Made by a program: the position numbers and the translations under genes
Source of the DNA: DATGQT01 sp033720695
Lineage (GTDB): Bacteria > Bacteroidota > Rhodothermia > Rhodothermales > Rubricoccaceae
Length of the DNA: 36,687 nt
Assembly (NCBI GenBank): GCA_033720695.1
Contig: JAWWCA010000004.1
Coordinates: 1-36,687, forward strand
Direction of reading: 5' to 3'
Notes under the pieces: generated by a model
Database searches by the model: none
Told to the model about the DNA's origin: nothing
Seen by the model: the letters and a program-made list of their open reading frames with translations, nothing else
Shown: one piece after another, positions 15,098 through 22,982 of the stretch
How positions within the stretch are numbered: position 1 is the first letter of the stretch
How the letters are laid out: each line of letters begins with the position of its first letter

Positions 15098-17326
15098 TCA
15101 CGCCGCGACGTACTCGCAGCGCGGGCAGCGGGTCTGCTGCGTCCCGTCGCGGCGGGTGTGGCGATCGAGGAACGCGTGGCTGCAGGCGGGGCAGGGGGTC
15201 GGCAGCGGTTCGGCCCACTGCGCGTGCTTGCACGCGGGGAAGGCGGTGCAGCCCCAGAACGCCGCGCCCTTCTTGGACCGGCGCTCGACGAGCCGGCCCT
15301 CGCCGCACGCGGGGCACCGGACGGCCTGGGGGTCCACCCACGGCTGCGTCGTGCGGCAGTCGGGGAAGCCGGTGCAGCCCCAGAAGCGGCCGGAGGGGCC
15401 GGAGCGGAGCGCCATCCGCTTCCCGCAGCGGGGGCAGACCGTGGGCTCGGACGAGGGGGACGCGGCCGCCGCCGGGCCCTGGGGGGCAGAGCGAGGCAGG
15501 GCGTCGGGCGTGGCCGGCGGCCCTGTCGCCCGTCGGCTACCGGGCTGGCGTCCCCCGATGCCTCCCTCGGCGGCGCGGACGGCGGCGAGGAGGCGGTCGC
15601 GGTAGAACGGGGCGAGGGCGTCGCGGTAGCCCAGCCCGCCAGCGGCGATGTGGTCGAGCTGCGCCTCCATCTCGGCGGTGAAGCCGAGGTCGAACAGGCT
15701 CGGGAAGTGGGCCACGAGGAGGTCGCAGACGCGGATGCCGAGGTCGGTGGCCCAGAGCTTCCGCGCCTTCAGCTCGGCGTAGCCCCGGCTCTGGATCGTA
15801 GCGAGGGTCTGGCTGTAGGTGCTCGGCCGCCCGACCCCGTGCTTCTCGAGGGCCTTGACGAGCGAGGCCTCGGTGTAGCGCGGCGGCGGTTTCGTCTGGT
15901 GCGCCTTCGCCGCCAGCTCGGCGAGCGTGAGGGGCAGGCCAGGGCGGAGCGAGCGGGGGAGGGGCTGCGCGGGGCGGTCGCCCGCGCGCGCCTTCTTCCC
16001 GTCTACGTCGGGCGCCTCGTAGAGCTGCCGGAAGCCGCGGAAGCGGACGACCTCGCCCGTCGCGCGGAAGACGAACCGGCCCTCCTCGTCGGCCACGTCC
16101 ACGACGGTCCGGTCCACCACGGCGGCGGCCATCTGGCTGGCGACGGTGCGGTAGTAGATCAGCCGGTAGAGCGCGAACTGCTCGGGGGTGAGCCACTTGC
16201 GGACGGCCTTCGGCGTCTTGTCGAAGTGGGTGGGGCGGATGGCCTCGTGGGCCTCCTGCGCGTGCGCCTTCGAACCGTGGGTGTGCGGCTTCGGGGGGAC
16301 GTACTCCGTCCCGAGGTCGCGCGCGATGAGGGCGCGGATGGCGGAGACGGCCTCGGCGGCGAGGCGCGTCGCGTCCGTCCGCATGTACGTGATCAGCCCG
16401 ACGCGCTCGCCGTCTTCCACCTCGACGCCCTCGTAGAGCTGCTGCGCCACGCGCATGGCCCCTTTCGGGCTCATCTTGAGCTGCACGCTCGCGGCCTGCT
16501 GCAGCGTCGACGTCGTGAACGGCGGCGGCGGCTTCTTCCGGACCGTCTTCGTCTCGACCGAGCGGACGGCGTAGTCGGCCTGGCGGGCGAGCGCCGCGAG
16601 CCCCTCGGCCTCGTCGTGGGTGCGGAGCACCTGCCGCACGCCTTTCTCGCTGGGTCCGCCGACGCGCTGGCCGAACGCCTCGCGCAGCGTCGCCTGGAAG
16701 CGCTCGCCCTGCGGCGTCTCGAACGTCGCGTCGAGGCTGAAGTAGTCCTCCGACACGAAGTCGGCGAGGGCCTTCTCGCGCTCGACGACGAGGCGGAGGG
16801 CGGCGGTCTGGACGCGGCCGGCGGAGAGCCCGGCGGGGGCCTCGGTGCCGCCCGCGCGCGCGGCGCGCCACAGGAACGGCGAGACGGTGTAGCCCACGAG
16901 CCGGTCCATTACGCGGCGGGCCTGCTGGGCGTCCACGAGCCGGTCGTCCACGGCGCGGGGCTGGGCGACGGCGCGGCGGACGGCCTCGCGCGTGACCTCC
17001 TGGAACGTGACGCGGGCCACGTTCCGGTTCTTGCGCTTGAGCGCCTCGCGGAGGTGCCACGCGATGATCTCGCCCTCGCGGTCGGGGTCCGTCGCGAGGA
17101 GCACCTCGTCGGCCTGCGCGGCCTCCTTCCGCAGCGCGGTCAGCGTCTTCTTCTTCTTGGAGAGCGTCTCGTAGCGCGGGCGGAAGCTCTCCTCCACGTC
17201 CACGCCCATCTCCTTGGGCGGGAGGTCGCGGACGTGCCCGAGCGAGGCGCGCACGCGGTACCCGGCGCCGAGGTAGCGCTGGATCGTCTTGGCCTTCGCC
17301 GGGCTCTCGACGATGACGAGCTTCAC
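15098..17326 (-). CDS. topA: DNA topoisomerase I TopA
   Basis: A 742-residue type IA topoisomerase that relaxes negative supercoils. The start is GTG at 17326 (MKLVIVESPAKAKTIQRYLG, the TOPRIM start). The TOPRIM acidic motif DPDREGE is near residue 80, the active Tyr314 is in GLITYMRTDATR, and VGRPSTYSQT marks the late core. The C-terminus has zinc-ribbon modules with CPRCGKRM and WGCTGFPDC, CPACGEGR and WGCTAFPAC, and a last CPAC/CPRC pair. Length and order are normal. It follows ybeY by 45 nt. TACCTTCG, a possible -10-type element, lies 36 nt upstream of the start. Confidence 0.96.
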   Translation of the reverse strand: MKLVIVESPAKAKTIQRYLGAGYRVRASLGHVRDLPPKEMGVDVEESFRPRYETLSKKKKTLTALRKEAAQADEVLLATDPDREGEIIAWHLREALKRKNRNVARVTFQEVTREAVRRAVAQPRAVDDRLVDAQQARRVMDRLVGYTVSPFLWRAARAGGTEAPAGLSAGRVQTAALRLVVEREKALADFVSEDYFSLDATFETPQGERFQATLREAFGQRVGGPSEKGVRQVLRTHDEAEGLAALARQADYAVRSVETKTVRKKPPPPFTTSTLQQAASVQLKMSPKGAMRVAQQLYEGVEVEDGERVGLITYMRTDATRLAAEAVSAIRALIARDLGTEYVPPKPHTHGSKAHAQEAHEAIRPTHFDKTPKAVRKWLTPEQFALYRLIYYRTVASQMAAAVVDRTVVDVADEEGRFVFRATGEVVRFRGFRQLYEAPDVDGKKARAGDRPAQPLPRSLRPGLPLTLAELAAKAHQTKPPPRYTEASLVKALEKHGVGRPSTYSQTLATIQSRGYAELKARKLWATDLGIRVCDLLVAHFPSLFDLGFTAEMEAQLDHIAAGGLGYRDALAPFYRDRLLAAVRAAEGGIGGRQPGSRRATGPPATPDALPRSAPQGPAAAASPSSEPTVCPRCGKRMALRSGPSGRFWGCTGFPDCRTTQPWVDPQAVRCPACGEGRLVERRSKKGAAFWGCTAFPACKHAQWAEPLPTPCPACSHAFLDRHTRRDGTQQTRCPRCEYVAA

Positions 17327-17354
17327 GGGAGGACGGACTGGGGGGAGGGACAGG

Positions 17355-17362
17355 CGAAGGTA
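17355..17362 (-). promoter_or_regulatory. Possible -10/-7 element upstream of topA
   Basis: Minus-strand TACCTTCG, 36 nt before the GTG start. It partly matches the Bacteroidota -7 motif TAnnTTTG and recurs before two other genes in the window. No matching upstream box was identified. Confidence 0.25.
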
Positions 17363-17371
17363 CGGGCGCCG

Positions 17372-17845
17372 CTACCGCGCGTCCGGCTCCCGTTCACCCG
17401 CGCGGAGGTAGCGGTCTTCGAGCCGGCGCATCTCGGCCCGCTCGGCGTCGGTGGCGTCGTCGTAGCCGAGGAGGTGGAGGAGGCCGTGGACGACGTAGCG
17501 GAGGGCCTCGGCCTCGAAGCTCCCGCCGAACTCGGGCGCCCGCTCGGCGGCGGTGTCGAGGTCCACGTACACCTCCCCGTCCACCACGCGCCGCGCCGGG
17601 GCGTCGTCGTCGAGGGGGAAGGAGACGACGTCGGTGTCGACGTCGCGGCCGAGCCAGTCGCGGTGGAGGGCGCGGACGGTGGCGTGGTCGGCGAGGACGA
17701 CGGAGAGGTCGGCGGCGGTAGAGCCCTCGCCGTCGAGCACGCGCGCGACGGCGGCGCGGACGGCGGCCTCGTCCAGGCGGCGCGACGGGTGGGCCTGATG
17801 GACGGTGACGGGCCCGTCGTCCTCGGCCCTCGGCGCGGCGCCCAC
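17372..17845 (-). CDS. ybeY: Endoribonuclease YbeY
   Basis: A 157-residue metal-dependent rRNA-processing nuclease. The metal site is H120-G-L-L-H124-L-L-G-Y-D-D130. The third ligand, His in most bacteria, is Asp here; I recall similar Asp forms in Bacteroidota. Other family motifs are VVLADHATVRALHRDWLG and TDVVSFPLD. The start is GTG, and its G is shared with the TAG stop of the upstream gene, so the two are translationally coupled. Downstream is topA. Confidence 0.93.
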   Translation of the reverse strand: MGAAPRAEDDGPVTVHQAHPSRRLDEAAVRAAVARVLDGEGSTAADLSVVLADHATVRALHRDWLGRDVDTDVVSFPLDDDAPARRVVDGEVYVDLDTAAERAPEFGGSFEAEALRYVVHGLLHLLGYDDATDAERAEMRRLEDRYLRAGEREPDAR

Positions 17846-18294
17846 TACTCGAAGAGCGGCTCGCTCATCGAGAGGGCCACGGCGCTCATCATCACCTCGG
17901 GCGGGAGCCGCGTGAAGTCGGCCGAGAGCAGGGCCTCCGAGACGTTGGCGTAGAGGGAGCAGCCGGCCTGGCGCTCGACGACGAGGCCGTCCACGCGCCC
18001 GCCCTCGCGGGCGAAGAAGATCACCTCGCCGAGCTCCTCGCTCGCGACCACGCCGGTGACGCCCTGGAGCTGGAGGAACGCGTTCGCGCCGTAGACCGAG
18101 ACGAGCGCGGTCGAGCCGTCGGGGCCGCCGGTGCCCTCGGGGAGGGCCACCTCCGGCATCACCTCGACGGCGAGCCGGCGCCCGCTCGGCTCGTGCACGA
18201 GGGCGAAGCGGACGGTGCCGCCCTCGCGCACGCCGTCCACCCCGAGGGCGGCGGCGATGCGCGCGAGGTCGGCGTCGGTGAAGGGCGTGGGCAT
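17845..18294 (-). CDS. Conserved-looking hypothetical protein coupled to ybeY
   Basis: A 149-residue soluble protein I do not recognise. It has no signal peptide or transmembrane helix and a single cysteine (QAGCSLYANV). The sequence alternates short strands (TVRFALVHEPSGRRLAVEVMP, VIFFAREGGRVDGLVVE) and helices (DADLARIAAALGV at the start, PEVMMSAVALSM at the end), suggesting a small alpha/beta domain. Its stop overlaps the ybeY start by one base, so it probably belongs to the same transcript. TACCTTCC lies 28 nt before the ATG. Confidence 0.8.
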   Translation of the reverse strand: MPTPFTDADLARIAAALGVDGVREGGTVRFALVHEPSGRRLAVEVMPEVALPEGTGGPDGSTALVSVYGANAFLQLQGVTGVVASEELGEVIFFAREGGRVDGLVVERQAGCSLYANVSEALLSADFTRLPPEVMMSAVALSMSEPLFE

Positions 18295-18314
18295 GGGCGG
18301 GGCGGGTCGTGGGG

Positions 18315-18322
18315 GGAAGGTA
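18315..18322 (-). promoter_or_regulatory. Possible -10/-7 element upstream of the ybeY operon
   Basis: Minus-strand TACCTTCC, 28 nt upstream of the ATG at 18294 and inside the short gap after the DUF2723 gene. It is the same motif as upstream of topA and of the Asp-box gene. Confidence 0.25.
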
Positions 18323-18349
18323 CGACGGGAACCGACGCGCGCGCCGGGC

Positions 18350-21280
18350 TCACCCGCCGGTGGGCGCGGCCTCCAGGAGGAGCTCGGCCTCCTGGCGCAG
18401 CTCCTCGGGCGAGACGCGGAAGGAGGGGTCGCCGGTGGCCTCGGCGAGGCGGTCGTAGAACGCGCTGGCCGCCTCGAAGGCGCCGGCCCGGAGGTAGGTG
18501 GCCTGGAGGAAGCGGACGTACTGGGCGGCCTCCTCCTGCGCCTGCTGCGAGGCCGGGTTCCGCGCCGCCCGCTCGATCGTGGCGAGGGCGAGGTCCTCGG
18601 CCGGCTGCAGCGCCGCCACCACGCCCTCGGTGTCGCCGAGGGCCTCGTAGGCCTGCGCGGTGAGGAGGAGCGAGAGGAAGCTCGGCGGGATGAGGCCGGT
18701 CGGGACCTCCTCCCCGATCCGGCCGAGGAGCGCCCGGGCCTCCCGCTCGCGCCCCTGCTCGGCGAGGGCCCCCGCCGCGCTCGCGAAGACGCGGCGGTAG
18801 GTGTCGGCCATGCTCCGGCTGTTCTCGTCGTAGTAGACGCCGGGGTCGTCGAGGCCGCGGAAGCGGTAGGCGTTGAGGCGGCGGAGCGCGACCTCGGGGA
18901 CGACCCGGCCGTCGGGGCCGCCGCCGGTGCGGAAGGGGAGCACGCGGCGGGCGAGCCCCTCGTCCTGGAAGAACGGCTGGAGGCCGAGCTCGGAGTCGCG
19001 GGCGACGGTCGAGGCGAAGTAGATGGGGCGCTGCCAGCCCGCCTGCGCGTTCGCCGCGACGATGTCGATGACGGCGCGGTCGGCGGTGTAGAGGATGCGG
19101 GTCTGCGGCCCGAAGGCGCGCCCCTCGAGCGGCCACGTCATCGTCCGCCCGATGCCCGTCGTGTCGGCGAGCTCGCGGACGGTCTCGTCGACGAACCGCT
19201 CGGGGTTGACGGGGAGCGTGACGTCGGTGGGCTCGAAGTCGAAGACGGGCGTGAGGGCCTCGACCTGGGCGTCCGAGAGCGTCATCGGGACGGGCCGCGC
19301 CTCGTTCTCCCACTGGTTCTTGATCTGCTTGATGTACCAGGGGGTGTTGAGGAGCGAGAGGTTGACGACGCGGACGTCCGGGCGCACGCCGAGGACGTGC
19401 TGGAGGTACCACAGCGGGTAGGTGTCGTTGTCGCCGTTGGTGAAGATCACGGCGTTCGGCGCCGTGCTCATCAGCATGTTGTAGGCGAAGTCCGACGGGA
19501 GCCGGTTGCCGGAGCGGTCGTGGTCGTCGTAGTTCTCGGCGAGGAGGAGGCCGGGCACGGCGAGGAAGAGCACGGCGGCGAGGGCGCCGCCGACGCCCTG
19601 CCGGAGCGCGGCGCCCTTGCCGCGGAGCGCCTCGGTGGCGAGCTCGACGAGGCCGGTCGCGCCGATCCCGATCCAGAGCGCGAAGGCGAAGAACGAGGCG
19701 ACGTAGGAGTAGTCCCGCTCGCGCGGCTGCAGCGGCGTCTGGTTGAGGTAGAGGATGATGCCGATGCCGGTGACGAGGAACAGGATGAGCACGGCGAAGG
19801 CGCGGCGCCAGTCCCGGATGAAGTGGAGCGCGAGGCCGACGAGCCCGAGCAGGAGCGGGAACCCGAAGTACACGTTCCGCCCCGCCGCCTCGCTCGGCGT
19901 CCGGGCCTCCGTCTCGGGCCCGCCGCCCAGGCCGGAGGTCCACCGGGCGTCCTGGTAGTCCCCCGCCTTCCCCGCGAAGTTCCACAGGAAGTACCGGAGG
20001 TACATGTGGCCGATCTGGTAGCGCCAGAAGTAGTCCCAGTCGGATTCGTACTGGCGGTAGACGGCGACGTGGTTGGGCTCGGAGGACCACCGCCTCGGGA
20101 ACCACGCCTCCTCCAGGACGGGGTAGCCCTCGGCGTCCACCTCGGGCTGGCCGGTGCGCGGGTCGTAGACGAGCCGGCCCACTTGGCCGGTGGCGTCGTC
20201 GTAGGTGGCGCCCTTGAGGAGCGGGGTGCTCCCGTACTGCTCGCGCTTGAGGTAGGAGACGAAGGCGTCGGCCGTCTCGGGGTCGTTGAGGTCGATGGGG
20301 GGGTCGGCCGCCGAGCGGAGCAGGATGATGCCGTAGGTGGAGTAGCCGAGGATGACGACGGCGAACGAGAGCGCGACGAGGTTGGCGATGGGCCGCTGCC
20401 GCGTCTGCGTCCACCACACCGCGCCCGCCACGACGGCGACGAGGAGGACGAAGAAGAGCGTCGGCGAGCCGAGGCCCTCGGCCATCTCGGGCAGCCACTG
20501 GATCACGCCGGGGTAGATCACGAAGAACGCCAGCGCCGCCACGACCCCCGTCCCGACGAGGCCGAGCCACCGCTGCCGGTCGGTCCAGTCCTCGCGGTCC
20601 ACCTTCGTGAAGAACACCACGAGCGCGACGAAGAACAGCGCGAGGAGGTTGAGGAGGTGGACGCCGATGGCGAGGCCGAAGAGGTAGGCGATGAAGAGGA
20701 GGTAGCGGTCGGCCTTGAGCCCGAAGGGGTGCTCGCCGCGCGCGCGGAGGGCGGCCTCCTCCTCCAGCGTCTCCTCGCGCCACCGCAGGACGAGCCACAC
20801 CACGAGCGCCGTGAACAGCATGCTGAGGGCGTAGACCTCGGCCTCGACGGCGTTGAACCAGAACGAGTCCGTCGCCGCGAACGCGAGCGCGCCGATGGCG
20901 CCGCCGGCGTTGATGGCAAGGCGGTCGGCGCCGCTCCACGTCTCGGGCGTCCCCTTCCAGATCCGCGCCAGCCGCACGATGACGAGGTGCGTGAGGAGGA
21001 CGGTGAAGGCGCTGGCGAGGACCGAGACGAGGTTGACCGAGAAGGCCACCGGCTCGGGCGTGAGCCCGCCGAAGAGCGGGGCGAAGAAGGTGAAGAACCG
21101 CCCGAGCAGGATGTAGAACGGGGCCCCCGGCGGGTGCATCACCATCAGCCCCTCGACGCTGGCGATGAACTCGCCGGAGTCCCAGAACGGGGCCGTCTCG
21201 GCCATGGTGAGGAGGTACACCACGAGCGCGTACACGAACACGCCCGCCGCCACCAGGCGGTCGATCAGCTTTCCGGTCAT
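18350..21280 (-). CDS. DUF2723 multi-pass membrane protein (glycosyltransferase-like)
   Basis: A 976-residue protein of the DUF2723 family, found widely in Bacteroidota and distantly like protein O-mannosyltransferases (TMEM260 type). The ATG at 21280 starts MTGKLIDRLVAAGVFVYALV, the first helix. Next is the conserved loop FWDSGEFIASVEGL followed by HPPGAPFY, where the acidic residues may be catalytic. Ten or more helices fill the first two thirds. A large periplasmic part contains NGDNDTYPLWYLQ. The last 200 residues are helical and repeat-like, resembling TPR units. Function is not established from sequence. It is transcribed divergently from the T9SS genes. Confidence 0.88.
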   Translation of the reverse strand: MTGKLIDRLVAAGVFVYALVVYLLTMAETAPFWDSGEFIASVEGLMVMHPPGAPFYILLGRFFTFFAPLFGGLTPEPVAFSVNLVSVLASAFTVLLTHLVIVRLARIWKGTPETWSGADRLAINAGGAIGALAFAATDSFWFNAVEAEVYALSMLFTALVVWLVLRWREETLEEEAALRARGEHPFGLKADRYLLFIAYLFGLAIGVHLLNLLALFFVALVVFFTKVDREDWTDRQRWLGLVGTGVVAALAFFVIYPGVIQWLPEMAEGLGSPTLFFVLLVAVVAGAVWWTQTRQRPIANLVALSFAVVILGYSTYGIILLRSAADPPIDLNDPETADAFVSYLKREQYGSTPLLKGATYDDATGQVGRLVYDPRTGQPEVDAEGYPVLEEAWFPRRWSSEPNHVAVYRQYESDWDYFWRYQIGHMYLRYFLWNFAGKAGDYQDARWTSGLGGGPETEARTPSEAAGRNVYFGFPLLLGLVGLALHFIRDWRRAFAVLILFLVTGIGIILYLNQTPLQPRERDYSYVASFFAFALWIGIGATGLVELATEALRGKGAALRQGVGGALAAVLFLAVPGLLLAENYDDHDRSGNRLPSDFAYNMLMSTAPNAVIFTNGDNDTYPLWYLQHVLGVRPDVRVVNLSLLNTPWYIKQIKNQWENEARPVPMTLSDAQVEALTPVFDFEPTDVTLPVNPERFVDETVRELADTTGIGRTMTWPLEGRAFGPQTRILYTADRAVIDIVAANAQAGWQRPIYFASTVARDSELGLQPFFQDEGLARRVLPFRTGGGPDGRVVPEVALRRLNAYRFRGLDDPGVYYDENSRSMADTYRRVFASAAGALAEQGREREARALLGRIGEEVPTGLIPPSFLSLLLTAQAYEALGDTEGVVAALQPAEDLALATIERAARNPASQQAQEEAAQYVRFLQATYLRAGAFEAASAFYDRLAEATGDPSFRVSPEELRQEAELLLEAAPTGG

Positions 21281-21474
21281 GGGGTCGTCTGTGGGGGGAG
21301 GGCTCGGCGTGCGGCGCCGAGGGCGCGGCCCGTGAGCGAGGCCGCACGGGGCCGCGCAAAATACCACCGGGGCGCCCGGACCACGGGAACGGCAACGGCG
21401 GCGGCGGATTGCCCCCGCCCGTGGCGCCGAGCAGGCCCGGCCCTACCTTTCGTCTCCTCTTCGCCTCGCCGACG
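21281..21474. other. Divergent intergenic region with hairpin and AT patch
   Basis: The 194-nt gap separates the DUF2723 gene from the Asp-box protein gene. It contains a hairpin near 21302-21321 (CTCGGCG, loop TGCGG, CGCCGAG) and a short AT patch at 21357-21363. On the minus strand the patch reads TATTTTG, one base short of the Bacteroidota -7 motif. On the plus strand TACCTTTC (21444-21451) lies 31 nt before the ATG and matches TAnnTTTG at all but the last base. No convincing -33 box was found for either. Confidence 0.4.
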
Positions 21475-22676
21475 ATGACGCCGAGCCCGCTGCGCCCCGA
21501 CCCGCGCTCCCGCCTCGCCCGAGCCCTCGGGCGCGGCGCGGCGCTCGCGCTCCTCGCTGCCGCCGGCCTCCTCCCGCCCCCGGCCCACGCCCAGGACCTC
21601 CCCGCCCCCGGCGACGGGTTTGCCTGGGAGCGCGTCGGCGACTCGGGCATCAACGCCGGCGGCTTCGCCTTCGCCCCCGACGCCACCCTCTACGCCGCCG
21701 GCGTCGACGGACCCTTCCGCCTCGACGCCAGCGCCGGGCCCCCCGGCGCCTGGGTCCTCCTCGACGACTACCCCTTCGTCGGCGCCCTCCTCGTGCTCGG
21801 GAGGGCCGAGGGCGACACCCTCCTCGCCGGGCTCGCCTCAACGAAGCGCTCCGTCGACGGGGGCCGCTCGTGGGAGATCGTCTACGGCGAGGGCGGCGGC
21901 GGCCTCCTCGAGCTCCCGGCCTGGCACGCCCACGCCGGCCGCGTTCTCACCGGCGACGACGACCTCGGCGTGGGGTACTCCGACGACCGCGGGGCGACGT
22001 GGGCCGAGGCCGACCTCTCGTACTGGCCCTCGGCGGGGGCCCACGACTTCGCCGTGCTCCCGCCGGGCTCGCAGTACCCCGGCCGGGTCCTCGCGCCGGG
22101 GGGGTGGGGCGTGCTCCGGTACCGCGGCTTGGGCGTGGCGCTGGCCGAGCCGGCCGCCGAGGCGGGCGGCGCCGGGGCGGGCGGGCGCGATGCTGGCGCC
22201 CGGGTGCCCGACGGCGGCCCGGCGCTCCCGCTCGTGGCCGTGGTGGGGGGGGGCGCGAGCCGTCGGTCTCGGACGCGACGGTGTGGGCGAGCGACGACGG
22301 CGGGCTCACGTGGGGGGCCGGGGCCGGCGGCGCGGCCGGGCTCGCGCTCGACGAGGCCCCGCCCCGCGACGGGTACCCCATCGGGGTGTTCTCGCTCGGG
22401 GCCTCCTCCGGGGACGGGGCTCCCGCGCTGGTGGTGCGGCCGAACCCGTGGCGAGGGTCAGCGACGGCGACGCTCACGGTGGCGGCGTCGGGGTCGGCGT
22501 CGGTAACGGTCTACGACGTGCTGGAGCGGCAGGTGGCCGTGGTGCACGAGGGGCCGCTCAGGGCGGGCCGCCACGCGTTCAGGCTCGACGGCCGTGCGCT
22601 CTCGCCCGGCGTCTACATCGTCCGCGCCGAGGCGACGGGCGGTGTGACGACGCGGCGGATGGTACGCCTCCGCTAG
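21475..22676 (+). pseudogene. Secreted Asp-box protein with T9SS sorting tail, frameshifted at a 9-G tract
   Basis: The reading frame runs from the ATG at 21475 to a run of nine G at 22245-22253. It then continues, one base out of register, to the TAG at 22676. Adding one G (or removing two) restores a protein of about 400 residues. It has a signal peptide ending AHA|QD. Three BNR/Asp-box motifs follow: SVDGGRSWE, SDDRGATWA and, after the break, SDDGGLTWG. A C-terminal T9SS type A sorting domain runs from PNPWRG through VYDVLERQVAVV to the basic end. Without correction the protein loses its third Asp-box and its export signal. This may be true decay, a phase-variable tract, or a sequencing error. 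Confidence 0.8.
22245..22253 (+). repeat. Nine-base poly-G tract at the frameshift
   Basis: GTGGT is followed by nine G and then CGCGAG. The upstream frame is 1 and the sensible downstream frame is 3. This is the place where the Asp-box protein changes register. Confidence 0.9.
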
Positions 22677-22982
22677 CCCGCCAGTGCAGCCCGGCCCGGA
22701 GGCTCCGAGGCGTTACGGCTGAAGCCGTAAGGGCCTGCGAGGAAGGGCCGGAGCGGTGGGTCTCGGCCCATCCGTGGCACATTCCGTGGACATATAAATT
22801 TCCCGCGTCGGCTAGGGGATTCCCTTAGCTTGGAGGCTCGGCCCGGACGGCCCGCGGAAGGGGCTGCCGGGTTACCGAATGGCCGAGAAAACCCACGCTC
22901 GTTTGGGGGCCCGTGTGCCCGGACGAGACCCCGGTGGCGTCGTTCGGTTCGTCCCCCCACTCCCCCGATCGTCCCCCCGCCG
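22677..22982 (+). promoter_or_regulatory. 306-nt leader region of the heme c/PA14 gene
   Basis: The gap between the two T9SS genes holds no convincing ORF. It contains a hairpin (TTACGGC-TGAA-GCCGTAA, 22713-22730) that may end the upstream gene. An AT-rich patch (22792-22801) follows, whose TAAATTTC at 22795-22802 resembles the Bacteroidota -7 motif. A hairpin at 22811-22829 (eight pairs including one G-T, loop ATT) comes next. Then a stem CTCGGCC (22837-22843)/GGCCGAG (22881-22887) encloses two smaller helices. Several C-runs lead to the ATG. The whole could be a promoter plus a structured 5' leader of about 175 nt. Confidence 0.45.
22837..22887 (+). ncRNA. Candidate structured RNA element (three-helix junction) in the leader
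   Basis: An outer 7-bp helix, 22837-22843 with 22881-22887, is perfect. Inside, GGCCC (22849-22853) pairs with GGGCT (22861-22865, one G-U) over a GCGGAAG loop, and CGG-GTTA-CCG (22868-22877) forms a small third helix. Unpaired AAAA follows the outer helix. I cannot assign it to a known riboswitch class. The fold was made by eye and could be chance in GC-rich DNA. Confidence 0.3.

Noticed and set aside
14966..17953. A 995-residue open frame on the plus strand opposite topA and ybeY
   Set aside because: It is antisense to genes with clear families. Its residues are the Val/Glu/Arg/Gly-rich mix expected from the mirror of GC-rich codons.
18159..21686. A 1175-residue minus-strand frame overlapping the DUF2723 gene
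   Set aside because: It is the same strand in a different register, Arg/Pro/His-rich, with no motifs. The DUF2723 reading has clear helices and family motifs.
22861..22887. Resemblance of the leader stretch GGGTTACCGA to the 3' part of GEMM-I c-di-GMP riboswitches
   Set aside because: The other required GEMM elements, notably the CGCAAAGC-type stretch and the tetraloop with its receptor, were not found upstream. I kept it only as an unassigned structured leader.
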